NCBI GenBank assembly: GCA_964616755.1
Contig: CAZTSI010000012.1
Span: 10,337-74,336 of the forward strand
DNA: 64,000 bases
From: CAYNFR01 sp964616755
Lineage (GTDB): Bacteria; Bacteroidota; Bacteroidia; Chitinophagales; Saprospiraceae
Direction: 5' to 3'
Under the pieces are notes generated by a model, which was not told the origin of the DNA, searched no databases, and was given only the letters and a program-made list of their open reading frames with translations. Both the position numbers and the translations under genes were made by a program. This document shows, piece by piece, positions 27,174-34,543 of the stretch. How positions within the stretch are numbered: position 1 is the stretch's first letter; each line of letters opens with the position of its first letter.

Positions 27174-27512
27174 CTATTTGCTTTTATCTAATCTATTAGT
27201 CCAGAAAAATGATACGATAAGACTGATCCCCCCAAACATAAGCATAAAAGAAGGGTAAAAAACCACTTCATCAAGTTTTAAAGATTTCTCAAATAGGTAT
27301 GCCAAAAGCAAACCAAAAGAAATACCTACCATTAACATTCCTAATTTTAATTCTAGATATCGGCTATTATTTGAGGGGGCATTTGTGTCTATGCCCTTTT
27401 CGATTTTAGCCATTCGCTCTAAATGCGAGGCTTTGATAAAGGTGTAAGTTGTGTATCCAACAGTGCCAAACAAAGCTACTAATACAACTGCAGAACCAAA
27501 GAAAAATTCCAT
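27174..27512 (-). CDS. DUF6249-like membrane protein
   Basis: A 112-residue protein with three hydrophobic segments (about residues 3-25, 56-75 and 86-105) and a basic loop (HLERMAKIEKG) after the first helix. The pattern resembles the small DUF6249-type proteins that often precede ECF sigma genes in Bacteroidota. It is first in the operon, six bases before the sigma gene. Function unknown, though a link to sigma control is plausible from the conserved pairing. Confidence 0.7.
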   Translation of the reverse strand: MEFFFGSAVVLVALFGTVGYTTYTFIKASHLERMAKIEKGIDTNAPSNNSRYLELKLGMLMVGISFGLLLAYLFEKSLKLDEVVFYPSFMLMFGGISLIVSFFWTNRLDKSK

Positions 27513-27966
27513 TATTTTACTTTTTAAAAGTTACATCTATATGATTATCGCCAATCCAATAAGGTTACAGGCTTTGCAAAATAGTTTCAAAATAATACTC
27601 TAAGAGCAATAACAACTGGGTTCATTTATAAGTCAGAAAACGTGTTATCAAAAAAAGCAAAACAGCCGGACTCTTTACTCGGGCGAAATGGAAAACGGAC
27701 TAATTAAAGGTGCTTATTCGTACGGGTCGCCACAGAAGATAACAATTGCCAAAATAAATAAGGCAATAAATGGATAATCAGAAGGCCACCAATAATACGT
27801 GGTCTGATAGAAACAATACTTCGCCCATGTTTCTCGAATACTGCTTATACTCGCCTTTTTGAGGATAATATTCCTTTGATCCACAGATCAGCACTTTCCT
27901 GTCTTTTTAATAGTCACAATTTTACATTTTTTTAGCCCCACTCCCTCCGGTTCGTTTGTGGGTTGA
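27513..27966. other. Gene-poor region with possible minus-strand relic
   Basis: No intact gene. On the minus strand between about 27920 and 27714, joining two frames gives protein-like text (TIKKTGK, then LICGSKEYYPQKGEYKQYSR, then a hydrophobic C-terminus ending CGDPYE and a stop). This could be a decayed membrane protein gene, but I recognise no family and the stretch is short enough to be chance. Confidence 0.3.
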
Positions 27967-28336
27967 AATAGAATTCCATTCAGTCCAACAGATCATGTCA
28001 GTTCAATGGTTTTGGCCGTTCTTGAAAGAGCAAAATATATTGAAGATTCAAAAAACAAAGGGACAAATAATGTATTTTCCTTTGATATAAGCATTGGCAC
28101 TAACAGTGGACCCATAGTGGCGGGTGTTGTGGGAACAAATAAATTCGCCTAAGACATTTGGGGCAAAACTGGCAATATAGCTCCTAGAATGCAATCCAAC
28201 TCAGAAATAGGCAAAATAAATATCTCATCAAATACGCATGAACTAATCAAAAACGAATCTAATCGACCCTACGTGGGGTAATTCATATGAAAGACAAAGG
28301 ATTCAGGCAAATGTACTTCGTCGATTCAGTGAAGTA
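27967..28336 (+). pseudogene. Remnant of a class III adenylate/guanylate cyclase catalytic domain
   Basis: The plus strand reads as the C-terminal half of a class III nucleotide cyclase: a segment ending VLERAKYIE, then ISIGTNSGPIVAGVVGTNKFA, then DIWGKTGNIAPRMQSN and GKINISSNTHELIKN. A TAA at 28150-28152 replaces the expected Tyr of the KFAYDIWG motif. After further stops the ending KGFRQMYFVDSVK appears in another frame, closing at 28334-28336. The N-terminal half, including the first metal-binding Asp, is missing. Multiple independent lesions show an old inactivated gene. It sits between two minus-strand operons. Confidence 0.75.
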
Positions 28337-28375
28337 GTAAAATAAGCTATGGTGACCGAAATAATGAAATACCGC

Positions 28376-28654
28376 CTAGATAATAGTAGAAATCTCTTGT
28401 TGCAACTGTGCATCGATATCAATCGAGTCTTCAGTTCCAAATTTCTTCCTATTCCGATACCATACTATACCTATAGTGCCAACTACAAAATAAGGTATTA
28501 AAAGAATATATAGAATACCTGTATTCAATCCGGTGCCCGCCGTACCACCATTTTCAAGATTAGACTGAGCGGCGATTTTACACATAGGACATTGAGCCGC
28601 CAAACAAACGACGATTAGCAAAAAAAGAGTGGTCAACAGTAATCGCATCTTCAT
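28376..28654 (-). CDS. Small CPMC-motif membrane protein at end of respiratory operon
   Basis: A 92-residue protein with a signal-like hydrophobic N-terminus ending CLAAQ, then a CPMC (CxxC) motif at the start of the periplasmic part, and a second membrane helix (about 46-66) followed by a basic RNRKKF anchor. Similar small proteins commonly end cytochrome oxidase operons in Bacteroidota. The CxxC could bind copper or act as a thiol redox site during CuA assembly; that is an inference. ATG 28654 is preferred over an earlier start because it begins the signal sequence. Confidence 0.7.
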   Translation of the reverse strand: MKMRLLLTTLFLLIVVCLAAQCPMCKIAAQSNLENGGTAGTGLNTGILYILLIPYFVVGTIGIVWYRNRKKFGTEDSIDIDAQLQQEISTII

Positions 28655-28741
28655 AATTATAGCAAAGTAAGGTATTCCAAAATAATTTCTCAAGCCCGTA
28701 GATATTTTTGTCAATTCTGCACGCATGTTTTAGTTCACTTC

Positions 28742-29287
28742 TCAATTAAAACTATAGCAGGGACTTAGCATGATATACAAAACGGGGCCGGTAATCGCCA
28801 CATAAAGCCAAAGCGGAAATACCCAACGCGCCATTTGAACATGTTTCACAAATTGATTTGTATATGCTCTTATGTAGGTGAAAAGGATGAACGGTAAAAT
28901 AACCGCGGCCAGCACTACGTGAGTGATCAGGATAAAGAAATAAATATATCTTATCATACCTTCTTGGCAGAACTTCGTTTCGTCTGTCGTAATATGATAC
29001 ACTACATAAGAAGTCAAAAAAAGAACCGACATGACCATCGCCGTAAACATTATCCGACGGTGTAGCATAGCGTTCTTGCGCTTAATGGCAAGCAAAGCCC
29101 CTATCAGCAATACAGCAGTTATACCGTTCAAGGTGGCATGAAAGGGGGGCAAGAAACTAAAATCGATATCAGTAGGAATCTTAATCTGCCGCATCAAAAC
29201 AACTAATGCGAACACCATTATACTGATAATCCACGCAATACGATTCAACTTCGTAGCAAGCGTTAGGTTTTCCTTTACTACATTCAT
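28742..29287 (-). CDS. DUF420 cytochrome oxidase assembly-type membrane protein
   Basis: A 181-residue DUF420-family protein with five hydrophobic helices and conserved histidines in the family positions (PPFHATLNG, MLHRRIMFTA, VVYHITTD, ILITHVVLA). Relatives such as CtaM are needed for maturation of heme-copper oxidases, probably for heme or copper delivery. Its position after the Sco-like and subunit IV genes fits that role. Confidence 0.88.
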   Translation of the reverse strand: MNVVKENLTLATKLNRIAWIISIMVFALVVLMRQIKIPTDIDFSFLPPFHATLNGITAVLLIGALLAIKRKNAMLHRRIMFTAMVMSVLFLTSYVVYHITTDETKFCQEGMIRYIYFFILITHVVLAAVILPFILFTYIRAYTNQFVKHVQMARWVFPLWLYVAITGPVLYIMLSPCYSFN

Positions 29288-29305
29288 ATCAAAAATTTTC
29301 TGCTA

Positions 29306-29836
29306 TTAATTTGTCAAAACATCCCGCTTCAACTCAATGGTCTTGCGCTTCTGCATTGGAATTACCACAGAAAGGTGTCTGATCATCTCGTCATCTATAC
29401 CCGCGTGTAAAGTATAATCTTGTCTTAATCGGCCAAAGGTATCAATCAGATAAAAATCCTTATCTAGCAACTTAACAAATGGCAACGCATCATCATTTAT
29501 ATTAACTTGATGTATTCCTTCAAATACATCTTTGGGCGCAAAGGAAATAATTTCAAAAAACTCTCTGTCGACTATTCTGTCATCGATTTTGCGCAGAAGA
29601 GTCAACTCAGCATTTACATCATTACCAGGAACATGAACCAACTTTACTTTGTGCGAACTTTCTCGAAGATGATCTATAAGCTGCACGACGGCTGTGTTTT
29701 TATCTTTAGGCAGCAATTGCTCGACAGATTCCATCCGATAGTTAAAACCGTACTTTAAAAAAAGAAAGGAAACTATCGGTGCAACGACCAAAATAAAAAC
29801 AACCGCCAAGGATTTTACTATTGTCCATAGTTTCAT
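29306..29836 (-). CDS. Sco-like membrane-anchored protein lacking the copper-binding motif
   Basis: A 176-residue protein with one N-terminal transmembrane helix (about 8-28) and a periplasmic domain. At this operon position Bacteroidota usually have a Sco1/SenC thioredoxin-fold copper chaperone. The C-terminal part (DKDFYLIDTFGRLRQDYTLH followed by IDDEMIRHLSVVIP) resembles the Sco ending, but the CxxxC copper ligands are absent; in fact the protein contains no cysteine at all. It may be a diverged Sco that has lost metal binding, or an unrelated assembly factor. It lies between subunit IV and the DUF420 gene. Confidence 0.6.
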   Translation of the reverse strand: MKLWTIVKSLAVVFILVVAPIVSFLFLKYGFNYRMESVEQLLPKDKNTAVVQLIDHLRESSHKVKLVHVPGNDVNAELTLLRKIDDRIVDREFFEIISFAPKDVFEGIHQVNINDDALPFVKLLDKDFYLIDTFGRLRQDYTLHAGIDDEMIRHLSVVIPMQKRKTIELKRDVLTN

Positions 29837-29909
29837 AGTACTTCTAACTTACTTCCATTAACAAGAAACCTTGTCAAATGTTGGCTGTCGAATGGACTTA
29901 TATGATCAC

Positions 29910-30311
29910 CTAGATGAAAAAGATATTTTCGGTTTCATATCTCTCGATAGAACCAATAAGACGTTCTTCGGCATTTTTGTCAGAAATTAATGACCGTCTC
30001 TTTCCCCAGTCATTTCCTTCGTACAAAAATGCAATGATCGCCCAAACTAATAAAAAAACAGGGAGCAACACCGACTTAAGTAAGCCTGGCACTTCATATT
30101 TTAAATGCATAAATTCATAGACGATGAAATAAGCTTTGACTAAACTCATGATAATCATTACCCCACCCATGGCCATAACAGGAAAGTGTAAACCTTCTAT
30201 AATATATCCTTTGCCTAACAAAGCAAAAACTACTTCAGCTATAGTTATGATACCAAGTAAAATGATTGTTTTAAAAACAATTTTCTTTGATGCTGCGTAA
30301 TCTAATCCCAT
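29910..30311 (-). CDS. Cytochrome c oxidase subunit IV family protein
   Basis: A 133-residue protein with three membrane helices (about 12-33, 43-66 and 80-98) in the prokaryotic COX4 pattern, including the characteristic MSLVKAYFIVYEFMHLKYE segment. It follows the two subunit III genes by 24 bases. Subunit IV stabilises the oxidase but carries no cofactor. The C-terminal 35 residues are charged and cytoplasmic, slightly longer than is common. Confidence 0.87.
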   Translation of the reverse strand: MGLDYAASKKIVFKTIILLGIITIAEVVFALLGKGYIIEGLHFPVMAMGGVMIIMSLVKAYFIVYEFMHLKYEVPGLLKSVLLPVFLLVWAIIAFLYEGNDWGKRRSLISDKNAEERLIGSIERYETENIFFI

Positions 30312-30335
30312 TATATTTTTCTTTTAATATACTAG

Positions 30336-31190
30336 TTAAAGTAAATAAAACACTAAGAACACAAATACCCATACAAGGTCAACAAAGTGCCAATACAATC
30401 CTATCTTTTCAACCATCTCATAACCATTTCGTCGCTCCACATATAATCCAGATATAACGTTAGCACAGATAATAATTAAAAATACGACACCAGACAAAAC
30501 GTGAAATCCATGAAATCCTGTGATGAAAAAGAATAGTGCGCCAAAAGCCTTTGGTCCAAAGCTCATTTCTTTCGTCATCCCGGCATTTTCGCCTTCAGTT
30601 ACTTTATATCGTAGCGGATGCCACTCACCATCATGTTGATGAATAAGATATGAAGTACCAGGTGCAAAGACATCGCCTTCTTTAATGTCATGTCCATCGC
30701 CTTCTAAATATACACCATGCTCTACATGCGTACCAAATGGGTTTGTATGATAGGACATATGTTCTTTACCAATCAACGTATTCCACTCCCATGCCTGACA
30801 TCCAAGGAAGCCTAACCCACCTACAATGGTCAAAACCATCCAAAATACAACGCCATTTTTGTTTTCTCGATGCCCCTCCTGTACACCACGAACCATGGTG
30901 TAAGAGCTGAATAATAACACGAAAGTCATGAAAGTGACAAAAAATAGTGGCTTATGATGAATATCAAATGGCAACGTGCTAAATACAAAGTCAGGCACTG
31001 GCCATGAAGGGCTACTGACCCTAAGAGCTCCATAAGCTATCAAAAAGCCGGCAAATGTGAAGGCATCCGAAAGCAAGAAATACCACATCATTAATTTGCC
31101 ATAACTAGCCTTGAAGGGCTCTGACGCACCATCCCAAGAAGCTTCTTGCGTATGATGAGAATCCGTTTTTGCTACAGTATCAACCGCCAT
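30336..31190 (-). CDS. Cytochrome c oxidase subunit III (second, long copy)
   Basis: A 284-residue heme-copper oxidase subunit III. Family helices are visible, with the ends FFFITGFHGFHVLSGVVFLI and YWHFVDLVWVFVFLVFYLL strongly conserved. A periplasmic insertion of about 70 residues (roughly 140-205, with many His and Gly) separates helices and makes it longer than the adjacent copy. It lies three bases after the other subunit III gene, a duplication common in ACIII-linked oxidase operons of this phylum. Confidence 0.93.
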   Translation of the reverse strand: MAVDTVAKTDSHHTQEASWDGASEPFKASYGKLMMWYFLLSDAFTFAGFLIAYGALRVSSPSWPVPDFVFSTLPFDIHHKPLFFVTFMTFVLLFSSYTMVRGVQEGHRENKNGVVFWMVLTIVGGLGFLGCQAWEWNTLIGKEHMSYHTNPFGTHVEHGVYLEGDGHDIKEGDVFAPGTSYLIHQHDGEWHPLRYKVTEGENAGMTKEMSFGPKAFGALFFFITGFHGFHVLSGVVFLIIICANVISGLYVERRNGYEMVEKIGLYWHFVDLVWVFVFLVFYLL

Positions 31191-31193
31191 TTT

Positions 31194-31772
31194 CTATCTA
31201 CTTATATATAAAAATAATAATAAATACACCCATAACAAATCGACGAAATGCCAATAATGAAGTGTCAATTCAAAATTTATCTTACGCCTATGAGTAATCT
31301 TACCTTTTATCAAAACACTGCCTATTATGGCAATGATCATAGCAATCAGACCACCGACCACATGAAGTACATGAAGCCCACTTATAACATACAGAAATCC
31401 TCCTGACGGATTACCTTTTAGGTCAATACCTACATTGTACAATTGCATCCAACCTTGATACTGCAACATAATAAATGCTATACCAAGTATAAAACTCAGC
31501 CAAAGCATGTAGCGATAATTTCTATCTTCTTTAACAAAAGACTTAAAGGAGAAGTGAAGGGTAACACTACTGATCAACAATACTACTGTACTTATAAAAA
31601 AAATACTAGGCAATTTGAACTCTAACCAATCACCTGCCGCCTGCCTTACTAAATATGCACTCGTAAAGGCGCCAAACATCATGATTATACTACCCATGCC
31701 TATCCATAGGCCGAACTTAAGAGGATGTATTCTATTATTGCGATTGATATAACTTGCTGTTACTACACTCAT
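31194..31772 (-). CDS. Cytochrome c oxidase subunit III (first, short copy)
   Basis: A 192-residue subunit III with five helices, carrying VISGLHVLHVVGGLIAMI and LTLHYWHFVDLLWVYLLLFL, the conserved family blocks. Its ATG overlaps the ctaB stop by four bases. It probably pairs with the long copy, one of the two taking the place of a fused or alternative subunit; which occupies the enzyme cannot be told. Confidence 0.92.
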   Translation of the reverse strand: MSVVTASYINRNNRIHPLKFGLWIGMGSIIMMFGAFTSAYLVRQAAGDWLEFKLPSIFFISTVVLLISSVTLHFSFKSFVKEDRNYRYMLWLSFILGIAFIMLQYQGWMQLYNVGIDLKGNPSGGFLYVISGLHVLHVVGGLIAMIIAIIGSVLIKGKITHRRKINFELTLHYWHFVDLLWVYLLLFLYISR

Positions 31773-32677
31773 ACGAAGAGGTTTTGAATGAGCAAAGAAA
31801 TCATAACGAATGGTATATATATTAACGAGGCAAACATAAGACGCTTAGCCGTCGATAAGTCAAATTTTCGTAAAAATTGAAATGCGTATTTCGCAAAAAT
31901 GACATTGGCTACCATGATAACTACAAATGTCAACATGGATAACATATTTAGATAAAACATACCTAAAGTAAGCAACATTAAAAAAGCACAATACACCAAG
32001 CCACTCACCGCGATACTTCGGCATGGAGTATCACCGTCATTAGGTATAAATGCAAAATCAGCCTTTTCATAATCTCGATAACCCAAAAATCCTATGGCCC
32101 AAAAATGCGGAAACTGCCATGCAAATTGAATACCAAACAAGCATAACGCTAAGAAGGTCACACCACCTGACCAAGCCACTGAACCTATCAATAAAGGCAT
32201 CGCGCCAGCTAACGCGCCGATCGTTACAGCTACTGAGCTATATCGTTTTAGCGGAGTGTACACAAAGCCATATAAGACAAAGGATAACATGCCGAAAAAA
32301 GCACTCAACGGATTAATCATGCTCAGTAAGGTGATACCCAACATACACATAAACCCTGCGAACATCACCGCATGTGAAGTAGATAATCTACCCGTGACTA
32401 AAGGTCGTGTTGATGTACGCGTCATCATACCGTCATATTCTCTTTCTAATATTTGATTGATTGCGTTAGACGCTGCCGTTATCGCAAAACCACCGACACC
32501 CAATAGTAACAAGGTAACCATATGTGCGGATGTACCGGCATTGATAACATACGCAGCCAAGGCTGTAAATACGACCATGGTACTCAGTCGCATTTTGACC
32601 AACTGCAGGTACGCCTTCAATAAACTAGTTGAATATACCTCTACTTCCTCAATATGTCTTGTTCGTGCTATTGACAT
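31769..32677 (-). CDS. ctaB: Protoheme IX farnesyltransferase
   Basis: A 302-residue UbiA-superfamily prenyltransferase that converts heme b to heme O for the oxidase. The first Asp-rich motif is NAINQILEREYDGMMTRTSTRP, read here in two parts around the conserved N-x-x-x-D-x-x-x-D pattern, and the second is YRDYEKADFAFIPND. About nine membrane helices. It overlaps the subunit III gene (ATGA) and is one base from the subunit I gene, so it is tightly embedded in the oxidase operon. Also called cyoE. Confidence 0.95.
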   Translation of the reverse strand: MSIARTRHIEEVEVYSTSLLKAYLQLVKMRLSTMVVFTALAAYVINAGTSAHMVTLLLLGVGGFAITAASNAINQILEREYDGMMTRTSTRPLVTGRLSTSHAVMFAGFMCMLGITLLSMINPLSAFFGMLSFVLYGFVYTPLKRYSSVAVTIGALAGAMPLLIGSVAWSGGVTFLALCLFGIQFAWQFPHFWAIGFLGYRDYEKADFAFIPNDGDTPCRSIAVSGLVYCAFLMLLTLGMFYLNMLSMLTFVVIMVANVIFAKYAFQFLRKFDLSTAKRLMFASLIYIPFVMISLLIQNLFV

Positions 32678-32678
32678 T

Positions 32679-34532
32679 TTAATGTGTGGCTTCTTCTTCC
32701 TTCTCCTTTTCTGACAACGGTATATGTTGAGGAATAAAATCTATACCATCTTTTCCATAATCATACGCCCATCTATGAACTGTCGGTAAGTTTCCTTCCC
32801 AATTACCATGTCCCGCAATAATAGGAGTAGTCCATTCTAAGGTATTGGCCAACCAAGGATTTTTTGTAGTTTGTTTCTTACCGTTGTTCATACTCCAGAA
32901 GAAATTGACCACAAAGAGCACTTGTGCTGCAAAAACTACGATTGCCGCTACTGTAATAAACTCATTTAACGTTGTAAACTGATTGAATGCTTCAAATCCC
33001 TTAAAGCTATAATATCTTCTTGGTACGCCCGCCATACCAATATAATGCATCGGCCAGAAAATAGCATAAGCGCCGATCATTGTCAGCCAAAAATGTATTT
33101 TCCCCACTGTCTCGTTCATAAAACGACCGAACATTTTAGGATACCAATGATACACCCCTGCAAACATCCCAAAGAACGCCGCAACACCCATTACAATATG
33201 AAAGTGAGCAACGACGAAGTAGGTATCATGCATCTGTATGTCTATAGCAGAATTACCCAAAAATATTCCCGTAAGTCCACCGGATATAAACATGGATACA
33301 AAACCAATGGCAAACAACATCGGAGTATTTAAGCGAATATTACCGCCATATAGAGTCGTAATCCAATTGAATACTTTTACTGCTGATGGTACTGCAATGA
33401 TCAGAGTGAAGACTACAAAGAAATTAGACAGGAAAGGATTTACCCCAGACATGAACATATGGTGAGCCCAAACAATAAAGGATAAAAATCCAATTGCCAA
33501 CATAGAATACACCATCGCCTTATAGCCAAAAATAGGCTTTCGAGCATGTACCGCTAGCACTTCTGAGGAAATACCCATCGCTGGTAAAATAATAATATAT
33601 ACCTCTGGATGACCTAAAAACCAAAACAAGTGCTGGTATAAAATTGGGCTGCCACCTACATAATCTAACGCCTGCCCATTTACAAAAATCTCGTTTAAGT
33701 AAAAAGATGTGCCCAAACCTCTATCAAACATCAATAAGAAAAAGCCCGAAACAAGCACTGGAAAAGAAAGTATTCCTAAGATAGCCGTGATTAAAAATGC
33801 CCATATCGTCAAAGGCATTCTCCACATACTCATTCCTTTAGTTCGGAGATTTAAGACAGTGGTTACATAATTGATACCCCCTAGAAGTACAGAAACCACA
33901 AAGAACGTCAAACTCACTAACCATAAAGTCATACCCGCCCCGGAGCCCGAAGAGGCCTGCGGCAAAGCACTCAAAGGTGGATAGGCCGTCCACCCCCCAC
34001 TAAAAGGACCTGTACTTAAGAAAAGGGAATAAAACATCACCACCCCCGCTAAGAAAAAGAACCAATAAGAAAGCATATTTAAAAATGGCGAAGCCATATC
34101 TCTTGCCCCCAATTGTAATGGAATAAGTAAATTGCTAAAGGTGCCACTCAACCCTGCTGTTAATACAAAGAAAACAATAATGGTACCGTGCATTGTGACT
34201 AATGCATAGTAGAACTCTTGGCTCAATTTACCAATTCCGGTGGCACCATCGACTTCAATCCACCGCCCTAATACCGGCTTTAACCAAGCCATACTTTCTT
34301 CAGGAAAACCTAACTGTAATCTGAATACGATAGACATCGCCGCGCCAATCAATGCCCAGATCATTCCTGTAATCAAGAATTGACGTGCAATGATCTTGTG
34401 ATCCATGCTAAAAATATACTTGAAGATAAAGTTCGATTTGTACTTATCTTCATGATGGTGCTCATGAAAATGATCGTTATACCCTTGCTCGGCAATCAAA
34501 ATTTCATCTGCATCTTTTAATTGTTGTGCCAT
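32679..34532 (-). CDS. ctaD: Cytochrome c oxidase subunit I
   Basis: A 617-residue heme-copper oxidase catalytic subunit of the aa3 type. The His-Tyr cross-link site is in FWFLGHPEVYIIILPAMG, the CuB histidines in VWAHHMFMSG, and the heme ligands in VAHFHIVMG and, near the N-terminus, TMHGTIIVFFV. These identify a type A oxidase with a full set of metal ligands. It lies between coxB and ctaB with 11- and 1-base gaps. The substrate is expected to be a cytochrome c, most directly those of ACIII. Confidence 0.97.
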   Translation of the reverse strand: MAQQLKDADEILIAEQGYNDHFHEHHHEDKYKSNFIFKYIFSMDHKIIARQFLITGMIWALIGAAMSIVFRLQLGFPEESMAWLKPVLGRWIEVDGATGIGKLSQEFYYALVTMHGTIIVFFVLTAGLSGTFSNLLIPLQLGARDMASPFLNMLSYWFFFLAGVVMFYSLFLSTGPFSGGWTAYPPLSALPQASSGSGAGMTLWLVSLTFFVVSVLLGGINYVTTVLNLRTKGMSMWRMPLTIWAFLITAILGILSFPVLVSGFFLLMFDRGLGTSFYLNEIFVNGQALDYVGGSPILYQHLFWFLGHPEVYIIILPAMGISSEVLAVHARKPIFGYKAMVYSMLAIGFLSFIVWAHHMFMSGVNPFLSNFFVVFTLIIAVPSAVKVFNWITTLYGGNIRLNTPMLFAIGFVSMFISGGLTGIFLGNSAIDIQMHDTYFVVAHFHIVMGVAAFFGMFAGVYHWYPKMFGRFMNETVGKIHFWLTMIGAYAIFWPMHYIGMAGVPRRYYSFKGFEAFNQFTTLNEFITVAAIVVFAAQVLFVVNFFWSMNNGKKQTTKNPWLANTLEWTTPIIAGHGNWEGNLPTVHRWAYDYGKDGIDFIPQHIPLSEKEKEEEATH

Positions 34533-34543
34533 TTCTTTATATA

